From positions 1 to 33,734 of the forward strand of contig JALHON010000018.1 in assembly GCA_022842985.1 (NCBI GenBank): DNA of 33,734 nucleotides, given 5' to 3'. Shown here piece by piece: positions 23,666 to 30,112 of this stretch; within the stretch, counting starts at the first letter, position 1; each line of letters begins with the position of its first letter. Position numbers and translations under genes: made by a program. Under the pieces are notes generated by a model. The model was given only the letters and a program-made list of their open reading frames with translations. It did no database searches and was not told the DNA's origin. The stretch comes from Acidobacteriota bacterium. GTDB taxonomy: Bacteria > Acidobacteriota > Vicinamibacteria > Vicinamibacterales > UBA2999.

Positions 23666-25219
23666 ATGTCGACCCGCAAAACCACGCTGTTCTATGCCCT
23701 GCTCATCGCCGTCGCGTCGGCCGCGGTCGGGATGGTCATCGCGTCGAAACTGGAACTCGCGCCCACCTCGTCCGCGCAGAGCGTGACGGCGGGTGTGCCG
23801 CCGGCGAACAGCGCCCCGCTCACCGGTCCGGTGGATGCCTCGACCTTCCGGACGATTGCCAAGTCGATGAGCCCGGCGGTGGTCAACATCCGCACCGAGT
23901 CGCGCCAGAAGCAGTCGCAGATGACGCAGTTCTTCGGCGGCGACGACGACCTGCTCGAGCGCTTCTTCGGCGGCGGTCAGGGCGGCCAGCGCGGCGGCCG
24001 GCAGCAGGAGCGGCCGCAGGTCACCCAGGCGGCCGGCACCGGCTTCATCATCAGCGCGAAGGATGGCCTCATCCTGACCAACAACCACGTCGTCGAGGAC
24101 GCCACGAAGATCCAGGTCTCGTTCTACGGCGACGACCCCGACGTCAGCTACCTCGCCAGGGTCGTCGGCCGCGACCAGCTCACCGACAGCGCCCTCATCG
24201 AGCTCACCGAGAAGCCGAAGCGCGAGCTGACCGAGGTGAAGTTCGGCGACTCGGCGCAGATGCAGCCCGGCGACTGGGTGATGGCCATCGGCAACCCGTT
24301 CGGCCTGGCGCACACGGTGAGCGTCGGCGTCATCAGCGCCACCGAGCGCCCCTTCCCCATCACCGACGGCCGCAGCCAGGACGTGCTGCAGACCGATGCC
24401 GCCATCAACCCCGGGAACTCCGGCGGGCCGCTGCTGAACGTGCGCGGCGAAGTCGTCGGCGTCAACACCGCCATCTACACCGACTCGCGTCAGGCCGGCA
24501 ACATCGGCATCGGCTTCGCGGTGCCCATCAACACCGTGCGTGAACTGCTGCCGCAGCTGCGCACCGGCAAGGTGACGCGCGGCGTCATCGGCGTGTCGGT
24601 GGGCGCCATCCCGCTCGACTCGCTCGAGATGCTCGGCCTCAAGGAACGCACCGGCGCGCTCGTCTCGTCGGTGAACGCGGGCGGGCCGGCCGCCAAGGCC
24701 GGCATCGAGCCCGGCGACATCATCATCGAGTTCAACGGCAAGACGGTGAAGAACCGCGACGAGCTCGTGGGCTACGTCACCCGCACGGCGCCCGGCTCCA
24801 CGGTGCCCGTGAAGGTGCTGCGCGACAAGGTCGAGAAGCGCCTCAGCATCACGATCGACGAGCTGAACCTCGACGCCGAGTCCGCCCGCGCCTCGCGCGA
24901 CACGAACGAACCCGAGCCGGAAGAACAGGCCGGTGAGGGCTTCGGGATGACCGTGGGCACGCTCACGCAGGAGATGGCGCGCCGCCTGCGCCTGCCGTCG
25001 GGCACCGAAGGCGTCATCATCACCGACATCGAAGCCGGCAGCCCGGCGCAGCGCGGCGGCCTCGCCCGCGGCGACGTGCTGCTCCAGGTGAACCGCCGCC
25101 CGGTCGCCACCGTGGCCGACGCGGCCCGCGAGCTCGGCAAGGTCGGCTCGGGCTCCACCGCCTTCCTGCTCGTGCTCCGCAACGGCCAGGAAAGCTTCGT
25201 CACCGTCCGCAAGGAGTAG
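23666..25219 (+). CDS. HtrA/DegP-type periplasmic serine protease
   Basis: The 517-residue protein has an N-terminal signal or anchor (YALLIAVASAAVGMVIAS, residues 9-26), a trypsin-like domain and two PDZ domains. The catalytic triad is His141 (TNNHVVED), Asp174 (LTDSALIEL) and Ser252 (GNSGGPLL). Between the signal and the protease lies a glycine/glutamine-rich LA-loop (FFGGGQGGQRGGRQQ, about 95-115), as in DegP/DegQ. PDZ1 spans about 295-385 (GALVSSVNAGGPAAKAGIEPGD) and PDZ2 about 420-510 (GVIITDIEAGSPAQRGGLARGD), joined by an acidic linker. Such proteases degrade or refold misfolded envelope proteins under stress. GGAGG 5 nt before the ATG at 23666 decides the start; a GTG 12 nt earlier lies within that site. 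Confidence 0.95.
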   Translation: MSTRKTTLFYALLIAVASAAVGMVIASKLELAPTSSAQSVTAGVPPANSAPLTGPVDASTFRTIAKSMSPAVVNIRTESRQKQSQMTQFFGGDDDLLERFFGGGQGGQRGGRQQERPQVTQAAGTGFIISAKDGLILTNNHVVEDATKIQVSFYGDDPDVSYLARVVGRDQLTDSALIELTEKPKRELTEVKFGDSAQMQPGDWVMAIGNPFGLAHTVSVGVISATERPFPITDGRSQDVLQTDAAINPGNSGGPLLNVRGEVVGVNTAIYTDSRQAGNIGIGFAVPINTVRELLPQLRTGKVTRGVIGVSVGAIPLDSLEMLGLKERTGALVSSVNAGGPAAKAGIEPGDIIIEFNGKTVKNRDELVGYVTRTAPGSTVPVKVLRDKVEKRLSITIDELNLDAESARASRDTNEPEPEEQAGEGFGMTVGTLTQEMARRLRLPSGTEGVIITDIEAGSPAQRGGLARGDVLLQVNRRPVATVADAARELGKVGSGSTAFLLVLRNGQESFVTVRKE

Positions 25220-25222
25220 GCG

Positions 25223-25783
25223 CTGGCCGACGGCGTCGAACGCGAAGTCAAGCTGCGTGTGCCCAGCGCCGAGGCGGCCCGTACCCGGGTCCTCGCGCTG
25301 GGCGCCACGCCGCGCCGGGCGCGGCGTCTGCAGCGTGACGTCATCGTCGACACGGCCGACGGCGCGCTCGTCTCGCGCGGCTGCGCGCTGCGCGTGCGCG
25401 ACGACGATGGCCACGCCTATCTGACCTACAAGGGCGCGGTGGTGCCCGGCCCCCTCAAGGTGCGCGAGGAACTCGAGACCTCGGCGGCGAGCGCCGAACG
25501 GCTGCTCCGCATCCTCGCCGCGCTCGGCTACCAGCCGATCTTCCGCTACGAGAAGTACCGCGAGGAACTCGCCGTGCCCGGCGCCCTCATCGCCATCGAC
25601 GAGACACCTATCGGGACGTTCCTCGAAATCGAAGGCCAGGACGCGGCCATTCACGACTGGGCGGCGCGCCTCGGCTTCTCCCCCGCCGACTACATCACCG
25701 CGTCGTATCGCAGTCTCTGGGTGGCCGCTGGCGGCGAGGCCGCCCGCGCCGGCGACATGACCTTCGGTGCCGGTCCGTCGTGA
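25223..25783 (+). CDS. CYTH-domain protein (class IV adenylate cyclase / triphosphatase family), CTG start
   Basis: The 186-residue product carries the CYTH signature ExExK (Glu6, Glu8, Lys10 in VEREVKLRV). VIVDTADGALVSRGCALRVRDD, LTYKGAV, KVREELET, RYEKYREEL and a C-terminal IDETPIGTFLEIEG follow: the charged strands that line the triphosphate tunnel. Members hydrolyse inorganic or organic triphosphates, or make cAMP. An in-frame TAG (25217-25219, the htrA stop) blocks any earlier start, and the first ATG/GTG option, GTG at 25259, would remove the essential ExExK strand. CTG at 25223 has AAGGAG ideally spaced before it (6 nt) and keeps the signature, so it is the most likely start. The gene ends overlapping murU by 4 nt. 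Confidence 0.8.
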   Translation: MADGVEREVKLRVPSAEAARTRVLALGATPRRARRLQRDVIVDTADGALVSRGCALRVRDDDGHAYLTYKGAVVPGPLKVREELETSAASAERLLRILAALGYQPIFRYEKYREELAVPGALIAIDETPIGTFLEIEGQDAAIHDWAARLGFSPADYITASYRSLWVAAGGEAARAGDMTFGAGPS

Positions 25784-26760
25784 TCGACGCCGCCATCCTG
25801 CTGGCCGCCGGCTACGGCACGCGCCTCGCACCGCTCTCGTGGGTGCGCGCGAAAGCCGCGCTGCCGGTGGCCGGCGAGCCGATCATCCGCCGGCAGATCC
25901 GCTGGCTCGCTGCCGCCGGCGTGCGCCGCGTGGTCGTCAACCTGCACCACCTGCCGTCCAGCATCACGGGCCTCGTCGGGCACGGCCGCGATCTCGACGT
26001 GGACGTGCGCTACTCGTGGGAGCCGATCGTGCTCGGCTCGGGTGGCGGGCCGCGGCGCGCCTTCGACCTGCTCGACCGCGACCGCGCGTTCATCGTCAAC
26101 GGGGACACGCTGACCGATCTGGACCTCGGCGCTCTGGCGGCCGCCCACGCGGCCCACCGGCCGCTCGTCACGATGGCCTCGACGCCCGACGCCCGGCCCG
26201 GCTACAACGCGCTGGCCGTGACCGTCGACGGACGCTTCGCCGGCGTCACCCGGGCCGGCCACGCGCCCGCACCCGCGCTGGCTGACCTGCGGCACGTGCA
26301 CTTCATCGGCGTCCAGGTGGCGGAACGTACGGCCTTCGCGGCGGCCTCGCCGGATGTCCCGTCCGAAACCCTGAAGACGCTGTATCCGGCGCTCATCGCC
26401 CAGGATCCCGCCAGCGTGCGGGTGTGGCCGAGCGCGGTCACCTTCCACGACATCGGCACCCCGGCCGATTACCTGGCCACGGTGCGGACCGTGGCCGCCG
26501 CCGAAGGCCGCGCCCTCGTTCGCGGCGACGACGTGACGCTTGCCGAGGACGCCGACGTCACGGGCACGGTCATCTGGAACGACGTCACGGTCGGCGCAGG
26601 CGCCGTCGTGCGCGACTGCGTGCTCGCCGACGGCGTCACCGTACCGCCCGGCCGCCACTTCTCGCGCGTGGCCGTGGTGCCGCGCGCCCTCGTACCACCG
26701 GGCGGACGCGGCGAGGCCGAGGGCGATCTCTGGATCGCGCCGCTCGACGTCCCCAGATAG
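25780..26760 (+). CDS. murU: MurU-like sugar-1-phosphate nucleotidyltransferase with C-terminal repeat domain
   Basis: The 326-residue protein starts with the nucleotidyltransferase signature ILLAAGYGTRLAPLS and the lysine motif KAALPVAGEPII. VNGDTLTDLD holds the metal-binding aspartate, and FHDIGTPADYLATVR the second metal-binding aspartate. Its neighbour is an AmgK-like kinase, and the pair AmgK-MurU converts MurNAc to UDP-MurNAc in peptidoglycan recycling, bypassing fosfomycin-sensitive de novo synthesis. That pairing is the main reason for the symbol. Known MurU is about 220 residues; here residues 245-320 add a left-handed-helix-like repeat (LAEDADVTGTVIWNDVTV, GAGAVVRDCVLADGVTV) usually seen in mannose-1-phosphate guanylyltransferases and GlmU. 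Another sugar 1-phosphate therefore remains possible. GTGA overlap couples it to the CYTH gene. Confidence 0.7.
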   Translation: MIDAAILLAAGYGTRLAPLSWVRAKAALPVAGEPIIRRQIRWLAAAGVRRVVVNLHHLPSSITGLVGHGRDLDVDVRYSWEPIVLGSGGGPRRAFDLLDRDRAFIVNGDTLTDLDLGALAAAHAAHRPLVTMASTPDARPGYNALAVTVDGRFAGVTRAGHAPAPALADLRHVHFIGVQVAERTAFAAASPDVPSETLKTLYPALIAQDPASVRVWPSAVTFHDIGTPADYLATVRTVAAAEGRALVRGDDVTLAEDADVTGTVIWNDVTVGAGAVVRDCVLADGVTVPPGRHFSRVAVVPRALVPPGGRGEAEGDLWIAPLDVPR

Positions 26761-26763
26761 AAT
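26758..26763 (+). promoter_or_regulatory. Possible internal promoter before amgK
   Basis: TAGAAT, whose first three bases are also the murU stop codon, lies 8 nt before the amgK ATG. No Shine-Dalgarno site is present in the 11-nt gap. It may drive an internal leaderless mRNA, or be chance. Confidence 0.3.
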
Positions 26764-26771
26764 TCCCCGCG

Positions 26772-27806
26772 ATGTCCGCCGATCTCGACCAGCGCGTCGC
26801 CGCGTACCTCGACCTCCACGGCCTGACGGCCGACGTGCAGCGCACGGTGCTGCTCACGGGCGACGCCTCCGACCGCCGCTATGTGCGTGTGCTCATGCGC
26901 GGCCGGCCGTCGATCGTCCTGAGCGTGCACGCCGGCCCGATCGACTACGCCACGTCGCCGTTCGTGCGTGTCGCCGAACTCTTCGCCGCCATGCCGGTGC
27001 CAATCCCGGCGCTGCTGCACCACGACGACGCCCTCGGCATCCTCGCGCAGCAGGACCTCGGCGACGTGACGCTGCAGGCGCACCTGGGCGGCGCCTCGTC
27101 CACCGAACGGGCCGCGCGCTACCGCGAGGCCGTCGGCCTCATCGTGCGCATCCAGCAGCGCGGCGCGGCGCTCGCCTCGGAGGCCTATCCCCCGTACGGC
27201 GTCGCGTTCGACCGCGAGAAGCTCACCTGGGAACTCGAGTTCTTCGTGCGGCACTTCCTGCTCGCGTACCGCGGCGCCGTGCCGGAGGAGCCGATCCGCG
27301 AGGCGCTGCGCGCCGAGTGGGCGCTCATCGTGGACGAACTCGCGGCCGAGCCGCGCGTGCTCTGCCACCGCGACTACCACAGCCGGAATCTCATGTGGCA
27401 CGACGGCGCCCTGCACGTCATCGACTTCCAGGACGCGCGCATGGGGCCCGATACGTACGATCTCGTCTCGCTGCTGCGCGATTCCTACGTCGATCTGCCC
27501 GACGCCGCGGTGGACGATCTCATCGACTACTACTACGCGCTCTCGCGCGGCACGGCGGCGACACCGGCCGAGAGCGCCGAGTTCCGGCGCCGCTTCGACC
27601 TGATGGCGCTGCAGCGCAACCTGAAGGCGCTCGGCACCTTCGGCTACCAGACGACGACGCGCGGCAATCCCGTCTACATGCAGTACGTCCCGCGCACGCT
27701 GACGTACGTGAAGCGCACGCTCGGCCGCGATCCCCGTTTCGGCCGCCTGGCCGGGCTGCTCGGCGGCCTCGTCGACGAGCTGCGGTACAATTCCGGCCCA
27801 TCGTGA
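26772..27806 (+). CDS. amgK: AmgK-like N-acetylmuramate/N-acetylglucosamine kinase
   Basis: A 344-residue aminoglycoside-phosphotransferase-fold kinase. The N-lobe has LTGDASDRRYVRV, the AmgK-type phosphate loop. The catalytic loop is CHRDYHSRNLMW (near residue 200), and the metal-binding aspartate is in IDFQDARMGPDTYDLVSLLRDS (near 218), both highly characteristic of the AmgK group. The C-terminal helices include LMALQRNLKALGTFGYQ. AmgK phosphorylates the anomeric position of MurNAc or GlcNAc to give the 1-phosphate used by MurU. It follows the MurU-like gene by 11 nt and overlaps the next gene by 4 nt. The specificity is inferred from motif similarity and gene pairing. Confidence 0.8.
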   Translation: MSADLDQRVAAYLDLHGLTADVQRTVLLTGDASDRRYVRVLMRGRPSIVLSVHAGPIDYATSPFVRVAELFAAMPVPIPALLHHDDALGILAQQDLGDVTLQAHLGGASSTERAARYREAVGLIVRIQQRGAALASEAYPPYGVAFDREKLTWELEFFVRHFLLAYRGAVPEEPIREALRAEWALIVDELAAEPRVLCHRDYHSRNLMWHDGALHVIDFQDARMGPDTYDLVSLLRDSYVDLPDAAVDDLIDYYYALSRGTAATPAESAEFRRRFDLMALQRNLKALGTFGYQTTTRGNPVYMQYVPRTLTYVKRTLGRDPRFGRLAGLLGGLVDELRYNSGPS

Positions 27807-28666
27807 GCGCCGCCCGCTTCAGCGTGTCCACGTATCTGTTCCACCAGGGCCGCCTCGACCGCGAGCACCTGGTGGAGGTCGCGGCGCATGGCTTCGACGC
27901 CATCGAGCTCTTCGCCCTGAAGTCGCACTTCGATTACACCGATCCGGCCGCCGTGCAGCAGCTCGGCGAGTGGCTCGACGACACGCGGCTCACGCTCTCG
28001 GCCGTGCATGCGCCGACGGCGCTCGCCTACGACGGGCGCTGGCACGGCACGCTGTCGCTCGCCGCCCGCGACGGCGCCGCCCGCTCGGCGGCGGTGGAAG
28101 AAACCCGCGCCGCGCTCGACGTGGCGCGCACGCTGCGCGTCGATACGCTCGTCGTGCACCTCGGCCTGCCGGAGCATGTCGCCACGGCCGGCGACAACGA
28201 CGCCGCGGCTGCCAGGAGCAGCCTCGACGTGCTGATGCCCTACGCCGGCGAACGCGGCGTGCAGGTGGCGCTCGAGGTGCAGACCAACCGCCTCTCGACC
28301 CCAGACGCGCTCGTGGCGCTCATCGAAGACGCCGCCGACTGGCCGGTGGCCGGCATCTGCCTCGACACCGGCCACGCCCGGCTGCTCGGCGATCCAGCGG
28401 ACGCGATCGAGTCGGCCTCCGGCCACATCATCGCCACGCACGTGAACGACAACCGCGGATCGCGTGACGACCATCTCGTGCCCTACGACGGTTCGATCGA
28501 CTGGGCCCGCACCTTGCTGGCCTTTCTCAAAGTGGGTTACGCCGGGCCCTGGACGTTCGAACTCGCGTCGGCGGCCTCGCCCGTCGCCGTGCTGGCGCGC
28601 GCCGCCCAGGCCCGCCAGCGCTTCGAGCAGGCGCTCGGCATCAACGACGAGCTGATGAGCCAATGA
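27803..28666 (+). CDS. Sugar phosphate isomerase/epimerase family TIM-barrel protein
   Basis: The 287-residue protein has the AP-endonuclease-2-like TIM barrel. It begins [20 protein letters not shown], continues [57 protein letters not shown] and [26 protein letters not shown], and ends with a Glu strand WTFELAS. The His, Glu, Asp and His residues at the ends of the strands form the expected metal site, so it is probably an active metal-dependent isomerase, epimerase or dehydratase of unknown substrate. The start is GTG within the amgK stop (GTGA), and it overlaps asnS by 4 nt (ATGA). Position next to the MurNAc genes suggests sugar metabolism, but that is only context. Confidence 0.78.
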   Translation: MSAARFSVSTYLFHQGRLDREHLVEVAAHGFDAIELFALKSHFDYTDPAAVQQLGEWLDDTRLTLSAVHAPTALAYDGRWHGTLSLAARDGAARSAAVEETRAALDVARTLRVDTLVVHLGLPEHVATAGDNDAAAARSSLDVLMPYAGERGVQVALEVQTNRLSTPDALVALIEDAADWPVAGICLDTGHARLLGDPADAIESASGHIIATHVNDNRGSRDDHLVPYDGSIDWARTLLAFLKVGYAGPWTFELASAASPVAVLARAAQARQRFEQALGINDELMSQ

Positions 28667-29964
28667 GCATCCCGACCATCTCCATCCACCGCATCGGCGA
28701 ACACGCCGGCCAGGACGTCCAGATCAAGGGCTGGCTGCACAACCGCCGCTCGAGCGGCAAGATTCACTTCCTCGTGGTGCGCGACGGCACCGGCTTCCTC
28801 CAGGTCGTGATGGGCAAGAACGACGTCGGCGAAGACGCCTTCAAGGCCGCCGACCACCTGGCGCAGGAAACCTCGATCATCGTGCGCGGCAACGTGCGGG
28901 CCGATGCGCGCGCGAAGGGCGGCTACGAACTCGTGGCCTCCGGCTTCGAGGTCGTGGGCGTGTCGCACGACTACCCCATCACGCCCAAGGAACACGGCGT
29001 GGACTACCTGATGGACCGCCGCCATCTGTGGATCCGGGCCGAGCGGCAGACGGCCATCCTGAAGGTGCGCCACGAAGTGGTGAACGCCGTCCGCGACTTC
29101 TTCAACAGCGAAGGCTTCATCCTCGCCGACACGCCGATCTTCACGCCGGCGGCCTGCGAAGGCACGACCACGCTCTTCCCCGTGCAGTACTTCGACGACA
29201 CCACGGCCTACCTCACGCAGAGCGGACAGCTCTATAACGAGGCCAACGCGATGGCGCTCGGCAAGGTCTACTGCTTCGGCCCGACGTTCCGCGCCGAGAA
29301 GAGCAAGACGCGCCGGCATCTCACCGAGTTCTGGATGGTCGAGCCCGAGATGGCGTACGCCGACCTGAACGACGTCATCAACCTGGCCGAGCGTCTGGTG
29401 ACGAGCGTGGTCGCGCGCGTGCTCGACAAACGGGCGGCGGAACTGAAGTTCCTCGAACGCGACACGACGAAGCTCGAAGCGGTGAAGACGCCGTTCCCGC
29501 GCATGACCTACGACGATGCGGCGAAGCTGCTCGTCGAGAAGGGCCTGCCCTTCCAGCACGGCACGGACCTCGGCGGCACGGATGAAACCGTGCTCTCGCA
29601 GCAGTTCGACGCGCCGCTCTGCGTCACGCACTACCCGGCGGCCGTGAAGGCGTTCTACATGAAGTCGGATCCGCAGCAGCCCGACAAGGCGCTCTGCGTG
29701 GACGTGCTTGCGCCGGAGGGCTACGGCGAGATCATCGGCGGCGGCCAGCGCCTCGACGATCTGGACATCCTGATCCAGCGCATCAAGGACCACGAGCTGC
29801 CGCAGGAAGCCTTCGAGTGGTATCTCGACCTGCGCCGCTACGGCACCGTGCCGCACGGCGGCTTCGGCATGGGCATCGAACGCGTGGTCACGTGGATCTG
29901 CGGCCTCGACCACCTGCGCGAGACCATCCCGTATCCGCGCATGCTCTACCGCATCTACCCGTAA
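28663..29964 (+). CDS. asnS: Asparaginyl-tRNA synthetase
   Basis: Charges tRNA-Asn with asparagine. The 433-residue class IIb synthetase has an N-terminal OB-fold anticodon-binding domain ([23 protein letters not shown]) and the catalytic core. Motif 2 is [21 protein letters not shown] and motif 3 [13 protein letters not shown]. The WMVEPEMAY sequence and absence of an AspRS insertion domain favour AsnRS over AspRS. Its presence implies direct asparaginylation, though the GatCAB route may coexist. It is the last gene of the overlapping operon (ATGA overlap with the TIM-barrel gene). A hairpin lies 8 nt after its stop. Confidence 0.95.
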   Translation: MSIPTISIHRIGEHAGQDVQIKGWLHNRRSSGKIHFLVVRDGTGFLQVVMGKNDVGEDAFKAADHLAQETSIIVRGNVRADARAKGGYELVASGFEVVGVSHDYPITPKEHGVDYLMDRRHLWIRAERQTAILKVRHEVVNAVRDFFNSEGFILADTPIFTPAACEGTTTLFPVQYFDDTTAYLTQSGQLYNEANAMALGKVYCFGPTFRAEKSKTRRHLTEFWMVEPEMAYADLNDVINLAERLVTSVVARVLDKRAAELKFLERDTTKLEAVKTPFPRMTYDDAAKLLVEKGLPFQHGTDLGGTDETVLSQQFDAPLCVTHYPAAVKAFYMKSDPQQPDKALCVDVLAPEGYGEIIGGGQRLDDLDILIQRIKDHELPQEAFEWYLDLRRYGTVPHGGFGMGIERVVTWICGLDHLRETIPYPRMLYRIYP

Positions 29965-29972
29965 CCAGGGGT

Positions 29973-30011
29973 GCCGCCCGCCCGCCGCGGAGTGCCGGGC
30001 GTTCGGGCGGC
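29973..30011 (+). terminator. GC hairpin after asnS
   Basis: GCCGCCCG (29973-29980) pairs with CGGGCGGC (30004-30011), and CCCG (29981-29984) with CGGG (29996-29999), leaving CGTT bulged. No T-tract follows. It probably separates the asnS operon from the rimO promoter. Confidence 0.4.
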
Positions 30012-30025
30012 GGCCCGGGCCGGTG

Positions 30026-30031
30026 TACAGT
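30026..30031 (+). promoter_or_regulatory. -10 box of the rimO leader transcript
   Basis: TACAGT is followed by 6 nt and an ATG at 30038, the same spacing as at the zinc-ribbon gene. TTCGGG (30002-30007), 18 nt upstream, is a poor -35. It predicts a leaderless mRNA beginning with the leader ORF. Confidence 0.35.
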
Positions 30032-30037
30032 GGTGGG

Positions 30038-30112
30038 ATGTCCCGAGACGCCGCCCGCCGGCATGACGCCGTCCCCGAGCCCCGGGACCCGAGCCCCGAG
30101 CCCCGCCTGTGA
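30038..30112 (+). CDS. Candidate 24-codon leader peptide upstream of rimO
   Basis: Starting at ATG 30038, the frame encodes MSRDAARRHDAVPEPRDPSP and four further residues. Its second half is the heptanucleotide array in translation. Its TGA overlaps the rimO GTG (GTGA), so ribosomes leaving it could restart on rimO, which has no Shine-Dalgarno site of its own. There is no sign of conservation to lean on; it may be only a landing path for ribosomes. Confidence 0.35.
   Translation: MSRDAARRHDAVPEPRDPSPEPRL
30074..30108 (+). repeat. C-rich heptanucleotide array before rimO
   Basis: Five in-phase 7-mers: CCCGAGC, CCCGGGA, CCCGAGC, CCCGAGC and CCCGCCT, ending directly at the rimO GTG. Three of the five are identical. 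Confidence 0.6.

Noticed and set aside
25217-25219. HtrA-CYTH as one protein with a read-through stop
   Set aside because: The two are normal separate families, and AAGGAG is ideally placed for a new start just after the stop. Read-through is possible only as a minor event.
22394-25831. A 1145-codon minus-strand frame
   Set aside because: Antisense to the M24 peptidase, HtrA and CYTH genes, all of which have intact catalytic motifs. The product is His/Arg/Gly-rich with no fold.
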